This document shows positions 26,028 to 35,027 of a stretch of 64,000 bases of DNA, piece by piece. A model generated the notes under the pieces. That model had not been told where the DNA came from. It ran no database searches and saw nothing but the letters and a program-made list of their open reading frames with translations. Positions within the stretch are counted from its first letter, which is position 1. Each line of letters opens with the position of its first letter. The position numbers were made by a program, and so were the translations under genes. The DNA is from JBELMB01 sp042088665 (GTDB lineage Bacteria; Pseudomonadota; Alphaproteobacteria; Rhodobacterales; Rhodobacteraceae): positions 1 through 64,000 of the forward strand of contig JBELMB010000006.1 of assembly GCA_042088665.1 (NCBI GenBank). Direction: 5' to 3'.

Positions 26028-26834
26028 ATGAGCTACCTCAAGATTGACAAGGTTGCCAAAACCTTCCGCACGGACGGGCGCGAAGTGCACGCCGTGACAC
26101 CTTTGTCGCTGCAGATAGATCGCGGGCAGATCGTGACCTTCCTTGGGCCGTCGGGATGCGGAAAGACGACCCTTATGCGCATCATCGGCGGATTGGAGAC
26201 ACCAACAAGCGGCAGCATCACGCTGGATGGGGCGCCGCTGGGCAAACCTGACCGGCGGCGCGGGATGGTGTTTCAGTCCTACGCGGCTTTCCCCTGGCTG
26301 ACCGTGGCGGGGAACATCGAACTGGCCCTGAAGTACCGTCGCGATCTGAGCCATGCGCAAAAGCGAGAGACCGTCGCCCGCTTGATCGATCTGGTGGGGC
26401 TGACTGGCTTCGATGCCGGCTACACCAACCACATCTCTGGCGGGATGCGCCAGCGCGTTGCCATTGCCCGCACGCTGGCGGCGGATCCGGATGTCCTGCT
26501 TATGGACGAACCCTTTGGCGCGCTGGACGCGCTCACGCGGGAGCACTTGCAGAACCGACTGCTGGAAATCAATCGCATCGAAAACAAGACGACCATCTTC
26601 GTCACCCATGACGTGGAAGAGGCGATCTATCTGGCGCATCGCATCATCTTGTTTTCGGCCCGGCCCGCCCGCATTCTGGAAGACATAGATGTCAGTGGTG
26701 TGTTCGGCGATCAGCCCCGCGATCAAAGCATGCGCGATGATCCGGCGTTTCTGGATCTGCGCAAACGCGTGCAGACCCTGATCCGCAAGGAACACAACCG
26801 CGCCGAAGAAAGGCCCGCCGCCGATGCCGTATGA
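26028..26834 (+). CDS. ABC transporter ATP-binding protein (SsuB/TauB family)
   Basis: 268 residues. Walker A GPSGCGKTT is at residues 40-48, the signature ISGGMRQRVAIAR near 138 and Walker B LLMDEPFGALD near 158, followed by the switch His in FVTHD. A standard cytoplasmic ATPase of the importer. Its end overlaps the next SDR gene by 11 bases. Confidence 0.94.
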   Translation: MSYLKIDKVAKTFRTDGREVHAVTPLSLQIDRGQIVTFLGPSGCGKTTLMRIIGGLETPTSGSITLDGAPLGKPDRRRGMVFQSYAAFPWLTVAGNIELALKYRRDLSHAQKRETVARLIDLVGLTGFDAGYTNHISGGMRQRVAIARTLAADPDVLLMDEPFGALDALTREHLQNRLLEINRIENKTTIFVTHDVEEAIYLAHRIILFSARPARILEDIDVSGVFGDQPRDQSMRDDPAFLDLRKRVQTLIRKEHNRAEERPAADAV

Positions 26835-27597
26835 TTTTACAGGTCAGAGTGTTGTCATCACCGGCGGGAACATGGGTCTTGGCGCTGGCGTCGCAAGGGG
26901 GTTTCTGGCCGCGGGGGCCGATCTGACGATCGTTGGAATTGAACCGGACGTTGCCGATGTCGCGGCAAGATGGTCAGACGAGGTCGGACGCCCTGTCACC
27001 GGACTGACCTGCGATATTGCAAGGCTGGAGGAGGTGGCGGAAATGGCCGGTCGGATCGGTCAGACCGATGTTCTGGTCAACAATGCCGGGCTGGAGCTGA
27101 TCACACCGATCTCTGACCCGGACCCGCAGGTCGATGCGACCTTTCGGAGGATCACGGAGATCAACGTGATCGGCACGTTCAGCGTGATCCGCGCGCTCTT
27201 GCCCAAACTCCGGAACGGGGGGCGGATCGTGAACACCGCTTCCATGTGGGGCAAGACGGCCGTGGCAGAATTTTCCGCCTATTGCGCGTCCAAACACGCC
27301 GTCATTGGGCTGACCCGCAGCCTTGCGCAGGAATTGGCGCCCCGGCAGATCTCTGTCAATGCGGTGTGCCCGGGGTGGGTGCGCACCGATGCCTCGATGC
27401 GGTCATTGACGGCCATGTCGGTGCAATCGGGGCGGTCCGAGGCGGATCTGCTGGCCGAGATTACCGGCGCGCAGGCGCTGCCGGGATTGATGGAGCCGCC
27501 GGACATGGCGGAGATGTACATGTTCCTGGCGTCATCCGCGGCGCGCAACATCACCGGTCAGTCCTTTACCATCGACCGAGGGGAGTTGATGCAATGA
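26824..27597 (+). CDS. SDR-family oxidoreductase
   Basis: 257 residues of the classical SDR family. The NAD(P) motif TGGNMGLG is near residue 12 and NNAG near 85. The catalytic Ser is in NTASMWG, and the Tyr-Lys pair is in YCASKHA. The start overlaps the ATPase gene by 11 bases and the stop overlaps the next SDR by ATGA. Two adjacent SDRs suggest successive alcohol/ketone steps in the breakdown of the imported compound. Substrate unknown. Confidence 0.9.
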   Translation: MPYDFTGQSVVITGGNMGLGAGVARGFLAAGADLTIVGIEPDVADVAARWSDEVGRPVTGLTCDIARLEEVAEMAGRIGQTDVLVNNAGLELITPISDPDPQVDATFRRITEINVIGTFSVIRALLPKLRNGGRIVNTASMWGKTAVAEFSAYCASKHAVIGLTRSLAQELAPRQISVNAVCPGWVRTDASMRSLTAMSVQSGRSEADLLAEITGAQALPGLMEPPDMAEMYMFLASSAARNITGQSFTIDRGELMQ

Positions 27598-28304
27598 CCC
27601 TTGCCGGACAGCGCGCACTGGTCACCGGGGCCGCCAGCGGCATTGGGCGCGCATCGGCCGTGGCCTTGGCCGAGGCCGGTGCCTTTGTGATCTGCGCCGA
27701 TATTGCCGAGACTTCGGCAACCGCATCGGAGGTCGGCGGCGAGGCCGCGCATGTCGATGTCGCCGATCCGGCATCGGTCATGCAACTCTTCGCCAGCGCG
27801 GGGCCGCTGGACGTGGTGGTCAATGCGGCAGGCATCCTGATCGAAAGCCCGACGCTTGACATGTCGCCAGAGGCGTTTGACCGCCAGATGGATGTGAACC
27901 TCAAGGGGTCGTTTCTGGTCGGACAGGCCGCCCTGAAAACGCTGAACGCAAAAGGCGCAGGCCGCCTGATCCTGATCGCGTCAGAGCTTGGCTATCTTGG
28001 GCGTGAAAACTTTGCGGCCTACTGCGCGTCAAAGGCCGGGGTGATCGCCTTGGCGCGGTCCTTTGCGCGGGAGTTCGCGCCTGATATCCTCGTCAATGCC
28101 GTCGCGCCGGGACCCACGGACACGCCGATGCTTGCGCCCGAGACGATGTCGCAAGAAGCGCTCGCACTCGATATGGCCAATCCCATGGGGCGCATCGGAC
28201 GTCCCGAAGAAATCGCCGCGGCTGTCCTGTTCCTTGCCTCGCCCGGGGCCAGTTTCATGACCGGCCAAACCATCTGCCCCTCTGGCGGGGCCGTCATGCT
28301 GTGA
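27594..28304 (+). CDS. SDR-family oxidoreductase, second copy
   Basis: 236 residues, starting at the ATG that overlaps the previous stop. TGAASGIG is near residue 10, NAAG near 80, the catalytic Ser in IASELGY and Tyr-Lys in YCASKAG. It is not a close duplicate of the SDR before it. The next gene follows after 7 bases. The open frame runs upstream over the preceding gene, but that part is antisense-quality sequence and was discarded. Confidence 0.9.
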   Translation: MTLAGQRALVTGAASGIGRASAVALAEAGAFVICADIAETSATASEVGGEAAHVDVADPASVMQLFASAGPLDVVVNAAGILIESPTLDMSPEAFDRQMDVNLKGSFLVGQAALKTLNAKGAGRLILIASELGYLGRENFAAYCASKAGVIALARSFAREFAPDILVNAVAPGPTDTPMLAPETMSQEALALDMANPMGRIGRPEEIAAAVLFLASPGASFMTGQTICPSGGAVML

Positions 28305-28311
28305 GGTTGAG

Positions 28312-29253
28312 ATGATCGCAAACCCTATTCCCTGGCCCAACGGGGCAAAAGTCGCCTGCGCGATCACCTTTGACATGGACGCCGACAGCCTGATCCATAT
28401 CGAAAAGGGTGCGAAAGGGCGCAACTACCTGTCGACGATTTCGATGCTGCGCTACGGGCCGGATGTGGCGATCCCGCGCATCCTCGACGGCTACAAGCGG
28501 CACGGGCTGAAACAGACGTTCTTTATCCCGGCATGGTGCATCGAACAGCACCCGAAAGCGGTCGAGGCGATTGTCGAAGGTGGCCACGAAGTTGGCTTTC
28601 ACGGCTATATCCACGAGGCTCCGAACGCCTTGCCGGTCGAAGAAGAAAAATACTGGATGCAGCGCTCCATCGAGGTGATCACATCCTTTACGGGCCAGCG
28701 ACCGCGCGGCAACCGCTCTCCGCTTTACAATATGTCGGCGGACACGCCGGGGCTGCTCGCACAGGAAGGTTTCCTGTACGACAGCTCGCTCATGGGCGAT
28801 GATGTGCCCTACATCCTTGCGCCTCCCGAGGGCGAGTTGGTGGAATTGCCGGTCAGCTGGGCCACCGATGACTGGCCGCCCTACGTGCATTCCATTGACC
28901 TCAACTACATGTTCCAGATCATGTCGCCTGACCGCGCGATGGAGATCTTCATGGCAGAGTTCCACGCAATGCGCCGCGCGGGCGGGGGGCTTTGGATCGG
29001 GATCTGGCATCCGTTTGTCTCTGGTCGCTTGTCGCGCTGGCAAAGGATCGAACAGATGATCGAGGAAATGCAGGCCACCGGTGACGTCTGGTTCGCCACG
29101 CTGGAAGAGATCGCCACCCATTGCCTCGCGGTCCAGGCCGCCGGTGAGGTGACCTTGCGCCGTCAGGAATTGCCCTATTACGAGGGCAGTTCGCCGCTGC
29201 CTGACCCGCTGCCATCTTCGATGCCCGGCGCAAATGGAAAGGATGTTTCATGA
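28312..29253 (+). CDS. Polysaccharide-deacetylase (NodB) fold hydrolase, possibly a cyclic-imide/ureide amidohydrolase
   Basis: 313 residues with the NodB metal site: Asp21 and Asp23 in TFDMDAD, and His92, His97 and His101 in GGHEVGFHGYIHE. There is no signal peptide, so it is cytoplasmic, which argues against a cell-wall or chitin deacetylase. Cytoplasmic members of this family of about 300 residues include PuuE-type allantoinases, peptidoglycan-deacetylase homologues of the HpPgdA type and cyclic imide hydrolases. Placed in a small-molecule catabolic operon between SDRs and a Rieske oxygenase (ATGA overlap), an amide-ring or N-acyl hydrolase is the better guess. Confidence 0.85.
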   Translation: MIANPIPWPNGAKVACAITFDMDADSLIHIEKGAKGRNYLSTISMLRYGPDVAIPRILDGYKRHGLKQTFFIPAWCIEQHPKAVEAIVEGGHEVGFHGYIHEAPNALPVEEEKYWMQRSIEVITSFTGQRPRGNRSPLYNMSADTPGLLAQEGFLYDSSLMGDDVPYILAPPEGELVELPVSWATDDWPPYVHSIDLNYMFQIMSPDRAMEIFMAEFHAMRRAGGGLWIGIWHPFVSGRLSRWQRIEQMIEEMQATGDVWFATLEEIATHCLAVQAAGEVTLRRQELPYYEGSSPLPDPLPSSMPGANGKDVS

Positions 29254-30383
29254 CCCTTCAGGATGCCTTTCCATTGCACGACTATGATCTCCCCGATGGC
29301 GTGGAGCGACACATAGAGGGCGCGCCGCAATCGGCCTACACCGATCCGGCCGTGCTGCAGGCCGAGTTGAAACAGGTTTTCGCGCAGGACTGGGTGATGG
29401 TCGGGCGCGCGGGGCAAATCCCCAACGAAGGTGACTATTTCACTGCGATGGTCGGCATGAAGCCAGTCATCATCATGCGGCAGATGGACGGGGCCATCAC
29501 GGCGATGGGCAACTTCTGCCTGCACCGCTACGCGCGCCTGCTCGATGGAACCGGCAATTCGAAACGGATTGTCTGTCCTTACCACCACTGGACCTACCAG
29601 ATGTCGGGGGAATTGATCGGCGTGCCGGACCGCAAGGGCTTTGAAAAGGCCGAGATCTCTGACCGCAAGCTCGTGCAACTGTCTTGCGAAGTGGCGTTCG
29701 GTTTTGTCTTTGTTGCGCTGCAACCCGGGCTGCCCTCGGTCGCAGAGCGACTTGGTCCGCTGGGCGATTTGACCGGGCGGTTCGGGATGGACACCTACGA
29801 AGACCGCCATGTCGTTCACGAAGAGGTTTGGGAGGGCAACTGGAAGCTTCTGATCGAGAACTTTATCGAAAGCTATCACACGACCTACACGCATCCCCGG
29901 TCCATCGGGCCGACCAATCCGACCCATCTGGCCGAGTTCGGCCCTTGGGGGGATCCGGGTTTTGCCATTCATTCCAACAGCTACCGCGATGAAGATATTC
30001 CGCCGATCCACAACCCCGCATTGACCGATGAAGAAGCCAAGCGGTTCTACGTGATTTCTCTTTTTCCCAATGGCCTTGCCGCCATGGATGCGAATTTCAT
30101 CTGGTGGATGGCGCTTGAACCGCTTGGCGTCGGACGCACGAATGCGCGCTGGGGGCTAAGCTATTCGCCCCACGCGATGGCGGGGATGGAGGATCCGGAG
30201 GCCTATTGCGACACGATCCGCGAGGTGATCGAGACGGCCACCGAAGAAGACAAGGAGATGGTGGAACGGGTCCAAAGTGGCGCCGGTTTTGGCGCAGACA
30301 CCCCAGGATTGCTGCATGCCCCGCTTGAGCTGAACATCAAGGAGTTCAACGACTACCTCGCCCGCCGGATGGGTCAGACCTGA
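29250..30383 (+). CDS. Rieske non-haem iron oxygenase, alpha subunit
   Basis: 377 residues. The Rieske 2Fe-2S site is Cys90-x-His92 and Cys109-x2-His112 (CLHRYARLL...CPYHHW). The mononuclear iron site is Asn204...His210...His215 in ENFIESYHTTYTH, with the bridging acid nearby. The size suits homo-oligomeric monooxygenases or demethylases (stachydrine, carnitine or vanillate type). No beta subunit, ferredoxin or reductase is encoded in the operon, so electrons must come from elsewhere. It is the last gene of the operon. A strong hairpin follows about 80 bases downstream. N-demethylation or ring hydroxylation of the imported compound is inferred. Confidence 0.9.
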   Translation: MTLQDAFPLHDYDLPDGVERHIEGAPQSAYTDPAVLQAELKQVFAQDWVMVGRAGQIPNEGDYFTAMVGMKPVIIMRQMDGAITAMGNFCLHRYARLLDGTGNSKRIVCPYHHWTYQMSGELIGVPDRKGFEKAEISDRKLVQLSCEVAFGFVFVALQPGLPSVAERLGPLGDLTGRFGMDTYEDRHVVHEEVWEGNWKLLIENFIESYHTTYTHPRSIGPTNPTHLAEFGPWGDPGFAIHSNSYRDEDIPPIHNPALTDEEAKRFYVISLFPNGLAAMDANFIWWMALEPLGVGRTNARWGLSYSPHAMAGMEDPEAYCDTIREVIETATEEDKEMVERVQSGAGFGADTPGLLHAPLELNIKEFNDYLARRMGQT

Positions 30384-30856
30384 GCGCAGGCAGGCTGCGC
30401 TCGACGCCCGCATTTGCCGATGCCCGGGCTTGTGTCAGCAGACCGCAGTGACGGCGCGATCGGGGGGATGGGCTTTGGGCCCATGTCCCCCCGAATGGCC
30501 AAGCGTCGTGGCGCGATTGATCGCCCCGCCCGTTGTCGTCATTTCGCGATGGATCGTTTTGGGCGCGCAGGTATTGGCATTTGGTTTATGTCCTAGAGCT
30601 ACCATTCGTGCAGATCGCAGCGAAATCCGGCTTGGAGCCCAATTTGACCGATGCTGCACATTCAACGAACGGCACCTTCACTGTGAAGGTAAACAAATCG
30701 ACGGTGGCGTTTGGTATCGAGATGATGTGGCACTCCGCCGATGAGAACATATGCATTCTTACCCAGAAATCAGTTTCTAAACGTGCTGGTTAAAGCACCT
30801 CAAGGCGCCCACGTGTTAGGTTGGCCGTGGGCAAGCAGCGAAAAAAGCGCCTAAAA
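30384..30856. other. Intergenic stretch between Rieske gene and DMSP-lyase-type cupin
   Basis: About 470 bases without a recognisable gene. It contains the hairpin at 30461-30493. Beyond about 30600 the composition becomes visibly more A+T-rich, which continues through the cupin gene. Confidence 0.5.
30461..30493 (+). terminator. Strong hairpin behind the ABC-Rieske operon
   Basis: CGGGGGGA (30461-30468) pairs with TCCCCCCG (30486-30493), and the inner TGGGC (30469-30473) with GCCCA (30479-30483), with a 2-base bulge. There is no T run. It is a likely transcript 3' end or Rho-dependent pause for the operon that ends at 30383. Confidence 0.55.
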
Positions 30857-31525
30857 TTACGTGGGCAGTCCATTGTAAGAATAGTGTTCGGTGGAGAGGT
30901 CACCAACCCAAGCGTATACGGACATAAAAGCGTCCTCTTTGGTCAGAGTTGCGTGTGGAAGGAAAGAGGCGTGATGCGATCTGTCGCCAACGCCTGCGCT
31001 CTGATAACCCTCATCCCCTCGACGCCAAAAACACATACCAGCAAGCATAATGTAGATCTCTTCTGCCGGATGAGTGCGAATTCCATATTCGGAGTTTGGC
31101 AGCATCCCATAAAGACCCAGCCGGACAATATCCGACTTCACCAAGCCATCAGGCCCTAACAATTCGACATGTGCCTTAAAATGGCTGTGCTTTTTGTAGA
31201 GTTCACTTTTTGAGGTCTCGGGCGGCGCCCAATTGAAAGGCATGTTGAGTACATCTGCACAAATTGGATGCGCCTTATCCGACCTCATAACCACGGCTAT
31301 ATCCTCCGATATCGCTCTTGGTTCACTTACTCCTTGTGCGAGCATGGATTTCGCTGACAATTCTTGAGAGGCGATCTTTTCAATTTCTAAGTTGCCATCG
31401 AAGACTGTTGCAAGGTCCAAGAATAGCCTTTTTAGGCTGATCGATTGCATTGCTTGAGCCGGCATCTCAAAAACCTCATATGCTGCATGGAACGACCGAA
31501 ACACGTCGATTGTTTCATGCCACAT
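30857..31525 (-). CDS. DMSP lyase family cupin (DddQ/DddL-like)
   Basis: 222 residues. The C-terminal cupin carries the DMSP-lyase metal signature: His152, Glu156 and Tyr158 in THPAEEIYIML and His191 in SFLPHATL. This reproduces the H-x3-E-x-Y spacing and distal His reported for DddQ. The end VYAWVGDL is also typical of DddQ/DddL/DddW. The family splits dimethylsulfoniopropionate into dimethyl sulfide and acrylate. The His usually found two residues before His152 is Arg150 here, but it is not one of the reported ligands. The gene is A+T-richer than its neighbours and lies beside an IS3 remnant, suggesting acquisition. Assignment to a particular Ddd subfamily is uncertain. Confidence 0.8.
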   Translation of the reverse strand: MWHETIDVFRSFHAAYEVFEMPAQAMQSISLKRLFLDLATVFDGNLEIEKIASQELSAKSMLAQGVSEPRAISEDIAVVMRSDKAHPICADVLNMPFNWAPPETSKSELYKKHSHFKAHVELLGPDGLVKSDIVRLGLYGMLPNSEYGIRTHPAEEIYIMLAGMCFWRRGDEGYQSAGVGDRSHHASFLPHATLTKEDAFMSVYAWVGDLSTEHYSYNGLPT

Positions 31526-32044
31526 GGCGTGGCTCTAGCTTCAAAATGACCAGAATCTATCTCAACGACGACCAAGTTGGGCAGGCACACATGGACTTCT
31601 CATGGCTCACAGTAATTTTCGAGTCATGTCTTTCGCGCCCCAAAGGGAGAAAAGGTATTCGACGTGTTTGCCTCACTGCAACGCATACCGGGATTCTCTG
31701 TCGGGCTTAGTCGTGCCTTGAAACCCGGCGCATTGCACCGGCGAAGCGGATAGCGGTCATTGGTGCAAACGCAGCGAATTCACACTTTGTCCGGCAACGC
31801 AGACAATGACCTACTGATAATCGAAGGTCTGCTGTTCTGCCCATCTTGACGAAAACCCATAGGTTTGTACCAGCAGTTGAAACGACCCTGGTTGCCGCTG
31901 ACGTGCCCCCCCAAATACCGGACCATTCAAGAGAAGATTTTGTTCTCGTCCCGTTCAAGGCAACATGGAGATCGAAGAATACGCAAGTCACGTTTCACAT
32001 AGGAGCAGATCGATCCACTGCCCGGCAGGGTATCTTCAACGGAA
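31526..32044. other. A+T-richer gap with possible IS end
   Basis: About 520 bases without a recognisable gene. TGACGTGCCCCC at 31899-31910 resembles the terminal inverted repeat of some IS3-family elements and lies about 150 bases before the transposase remnant; no matching right end was found. Confidence 0.4.
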
Positions 32045-32480
32045 ATGTCCCGAGAGGGGCATGTTGCATGCCAAGCTGGTGCGTGAGGGCTTCTAGGTGA
32101 CCGTCAAGGTCGTCGAACGCATTAACCGTGAAGAACGGCTGTGGCTGCGCTGCACAAACCGCAAGAGGATTCCCAAGGAAGGCCGTGAAGATGGCTAACA
32201 CCCGATTGCCGCCAACCAATGCCCCCTCGCGGCAGATTTGGCATGGCCAATTCGCTTGCCGGGCAATGGGATCTTTGGATTTTATCAGTGACGCCTTGGC
32301 GAATGGACGCACGTTCAGAGTGGCGAAGCTCAAGGAACGAGCGGTTGGAATGCCAGCGCTCCAAGAGACAGTGGCGCGTGCACCCGCGCGTGTCCTGCCA
32401 TCGAGGTGGATTTCTCACTGCCCGGCGAGCGGGTCGTGGAATTGCTGAACCGGGTTGCGCGCGAGCGGGGTGCCCTGACA
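32045..32480 (+). mobile_element. IS3-family transposase remnant
   Basis: Three frames of the plus strand together give IS3 OrfB text. The blocks are VKVVERINREERLWLRCTNR (about 32100-32160, interrupted by stops), then GSLDFISDALANGRTFRV (32271-32324), where the first catalytic Asp of the DDE core normally lies, then FSLPGERVVELLNRVARERG (32411-32470). OrfA and the second half of the DDE domain are missing. The element is dead. It ends close to the 3' end of the E2 gene and near the acquired-looking cupin. Confidence 0.75.
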
Positions 32481-32651
32481 TCCTGTCGTCCCTCTCGCGA
32501 CATTGCTGCGCAATGCCCTGCCGGGCATTCGAAAAGGAGCGTTCGGGCGGCGAGCCCTTTTTCGCAACTCGAACTGACGCTTGGAAGGCGATTGAACACT
32601 TGCAGAGTGAGATATGGCAAGGCGATTGGTCGAAACACCGGTTTGGCGTGT

Positions 32652-33578
32652 TCATCCGAAAAGCAGATCGTCGGGATCCGCGACAAGGCCACAGTACCGA
32701 GTGAGAAAACGCGCCGCGTCGGCGCCATTGATGACCCTGTGATCATAGCTCAAATCAAGGGGAACCATGGGGGCTGGAACGAAGCTGTCTCCGTTCCAGC
32801 GCGGGCGAATTTCAGTGCGGGTCATGCCCAGAATGGCAACCTCGGGCGGGTTGACGATGGGCGTGAAGGCTTCGCCGCCGATGCCGCCCAGATTGGTGAT
32901 TGTCATCGAAGCGCCGCCCATGTGATCTGCGCGAAGCTTGCGCACACGGGCCCGTTCCGCCAAATCGCGGAGCGTTGCGGAAATCTCGGGGATGCGCAGG
33001 CGACCGGCATGGCGGATCACCGGAACGGTCAGGCCGTAGGGTGTGTCCACTGCGATTCCAATGTGGATATACTGCTTCAGGATCAGGCTGTTGCCATCAG
33101 CGGAGAGCGACGCATTGAACCGCGGAAACTCGGTCAGGCAGCGGGCAAGCACGGCAACATGGAAGGCCAGCGCCGTGATAGCCTTGCCTTCGGCCTTTAA
33201 CGCGGCGCGCGTCGCCTCCAGCCGCGTGACATCGGCGCTGTCATGGTGCGTGACCGCCGGTATCAACTGCTGCGCGGCGGTCAGGTTGGCACTGGCGAGT
33301 TTTGCGGGGCGGCTGAGAGGTTCATGTGTGACGGGTCCCCATTGGCTGTGATCCACGTCCCAGTATTGGTTTGCTCCGGCTGTTGCAGGCCCGGCTGTTG
33401 CAGGCCCGGCTGTTGCAGGCCCGGCTGTTGCTGATCCGGCGGTTGCAGACCTGCCGGTTTGTCCCAACACATCCTCGCGCCCGATGGTTTGCCGCCCCAG
33501 TTGCGCCGCAAGCGCATCAATGTCGACGCCCATGTCGGCGGCAAGCTTGCGGACCGAGGGGCTGGCGATGGTGGTCAT
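32652..33578 (-). CDS. 2-oxoacid dehydrogenase E2: subunit-binding plus catalytic domain, no lipoyl domain
   Basis: 308 residues. A peripheral subunit-binding domain comes first (SPSVRKLAADMGVDIDALAAQ, residues 6-26), then a linker of AGPAT units (about 44-70) encoded by 15-bp tandem repeats. A full acyltransferase domain follows, with the catalytic loop DHRVING at 279-285 (His280). The usual Asp of DHRxxDG is Asn284, a change also known in some active E2 chains. No lipoyl domain is present. The lipoyl arm is encoded by the gene at 35028, two genes upstream in the same operon, so E2 function is split between two proteins. Last gene of the leftward operon. Confidence 0.88.
   Translation of the reverse strand: MTTIASPSVRKLAADMGVDIDALAAQLGRQTIGREDVLGQTGRSATAGSATAGPATAGPATAGPATAGANQYWDVDHSQWGPVTHEPLSRPAKLASANLTAAQQLIPAVTHHDSADVTRLEATRAALKAEGKAITALAFHVAVLARCLTEFPRFNASLSADGNSLILKQYIHIGIAVDTPYGLTVPVIRHAGRLRIPEISATLRDLAERARVRKLRADHMGGASMTITNLGGIGGEAFTPIVNPPEVAILGMTRTEIRPRWNGDSFVPAPMVPLDLSYDHRVINGADAARFLTRYCGLVADPDDLLFG
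33376..33450 (+). repeat. 15-bp tandem repeat in the E2 linker
   Basis: Three identical copies of CCGGCTGTTGCAGGC (33376-33420) are followed by two diverged copies (to 33450). The array is in frame and encodes the AGPAT linker of the E2 protein on the minus strand. Read on that strand the unit begins GCCTGCAACAGCCGG, with a GGGCC at each junction. Confidence 0.95.
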
Positions 33579-33581
33579 GTC

Positions 33582-35018
33582 CTACCACTCGGTCGAGATG
33601 TACTGGGTTTCCTGAAACTCGAGGAGACCTTCCTTGCCACCTTCGCGGCCCAGACCAGAGTGTTTGACCCCACCAAAAGGCGCGGAGGGGTCCGAAACAA
33701 GCCCGCGGTTCAAGCCAATCATGCCAAAGTCCAGCTGCTCGGACAGGGCCATGCCATGTCGCATGTCGCCGGTGTAAAGATAGGCCACCAGCCCGTATTC
33801 GGTGTCGTTGGCGCGCGCGATGATGTCATCGCCATCACCAAAGGTCTGGATGGCCGCGACGGGGCCGAATATCTCGTCGCGCAGGCAATCCGCGGTGTCA
33901 GGCACCCGGGTCAGAACGGTCGGCGGGTAAAAGAAGCCTTTGCCGTTCGGTCGGACACCGCCAAGGGCCAGTTGGGCGCCCTTGGTCACCGCGTCGCGCA
34001 CGAAGTGGTCCACCTTGTCGCGGGTTTCAGCATTGACCAGCGGGCCGACGTCGATGCCGGGCTCAACGCCGTTGCCCATCTTCAAGGCGGCCATCCTGGC
34101 GGTGAAGCTCTCCACGAAGGCGGTCTCTACATCCTCGTGCACATAGATGCGGTTTGCGGCGGTGCAGGCTTCGCCGAGGTTGCGCATCTTGGCGACCATC
34201 AGCCCGTCGGCGGCGGCCTCGATATCGGCGTCCTTGCACACGATGAACGGCGCGTTGCCCCCCAATTCCATCGCCGGTTTGACCACATTGTCGGCGGCGG
34301 CATGTAAAAGTTTGCGTCCAACCTCGGTTGACCCGGTAAAGCTGATGACGCGCACGCGGGGATCGGCCAGCATCGCGCCGACAACTGCGCCCGAAGATCT
34401 GGACGGCAGCACGTTGACCACACCGGGCGGCACGCCCGCCTGTTCCAGAATATCCGCCAGTGCGAGCATGGTCAGCGGAGTCTCTGACGCCGGTTTCAGG
34501 ATCACCGGACAGCCAGCGGCCAGCGCCGGACCAATCTTGCGTGTGCCCATGGCCGCGGGATAATTCCACGGCGTCACCAGGACCGATATTCCTGCCGGTT
34601 TCTGGTGAACCAGCACGCGTGCGCCCGTTGCGGGGGCCACGCCCATGTGACCCTCTGAGCGAACGGCTTCTTCGGCATACCAGCGGAAGAACTCTGCCGC
34701 ATACTTGGCCTCGCCCATGGCGTCAGACCCGGCTTTGCCATTCTCCAGCGTGATGAGGCGCGCGATGTCGTCGATCTGATCGTTGAAGATCTCGAAGGCG
34801 CGGCGCAGAATGTCCCCTCTTTCGCGCGGGGGTCTGGCGGCCCATGGGGCAAAGGCGGCCTCTGCCGCGTCAAGGCAGGCCATGGCGTCTTCGACGGTCC
34901 CGGAGGCGACGTCTGCCAGTGCGGTTTCATCGGCAGGGTTCAACACCTTGAACGTTGCTCCATCCGAGGCGTCCCGCCATGCTCCGCCGATGTAAAGTTT
35001 GTTGAAGACGTCAGTCAT
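33582..35018 (-). CDS. NAD(P)-dependent aldehyde dehydrogenase, succinate-semialdehyde dehydrogenase type
   Basis: 478 residues, normal ALDH length. Catalytic Cys285 lies in NLGEACTAANR and general base Glu251 in MELGGNAP. The cofactor block is FTGSTEVGR near 228, and VTPWNYP near 148 holds the conserved Asn. The overall text is GabD-like. It sits between the two E2 genes (3 bases and 9 bases apart), so it belongs to the leftward operon. A semialdehyde produced from the imported compound by the SDR or the M24 hydrolase is the probable substrate; succinate semialdehyde itself is not proven. Confidence 0.88.
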   Translation of the reverse strand: MTDVFNKLYIGGAWRDASDGATFKVLNPADETALADVASGTVEDAMACLDAAEAAFAPWAARPPRERGDILRRAFEIFNDQIDDIARLITLENGKAGSDAMGEAKYAAEFFRWYAEEAVRSEGHMGVAPATGARVLVHQKPAGISVLVTPWNYPAAMGTRKIGPALAAGCPVILKPASETPLTMLALADILEQAGVPPGVVNVLPSRSSGAVVGAMLADPRVRVISFTGSTEVGRKLLHAAADNVVKPAMELGGNAPFIVCKDADIEAAADGLMVAKMRNLGEACTAANRIYVHEDVETAFVESFTARMAALKMGNGVEPGIDVGPLVNAETRDKVDHFVRDAVTKGAQLALGGVRPNGKGFFYPPTVLTRVPDTADCLRDEIFGPVAAIQTFGDGDDIIARANDTEYGLVAYLYTGDMRHGMALSEQLDFGMIGLNRGLVSDPSAPFGGVKHSGLGREGGKEGLLEFQETQYISTEW

Positions 35019-35027
35019 ATCCAGACC

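Noticed and set aside
28312..29253. Peptidoglycan or chitin deacetylase
   Set aside because: No signal peptide or membrane anchor and a small-molecule catabolic operon around it; the fold assignment is kept but not the cell-wall role.
33376..33450. CRISPR array or other spacer-type repeat
   Set aside because: Units are directly adjacent with no spacers and stay in the E2 reading frame, so it is a simple tandem repeat. The same applies to the arrays at 17731, 54293 and 56939.
32652..33578. Inactive E2 because DHRxxDG reads DHRVING
   Set aside because: Asn at the Asp position is, to my knowledge, found in active E2 chains such as that of Azotobacter vinelandii, so it does not by itself show loss of function.
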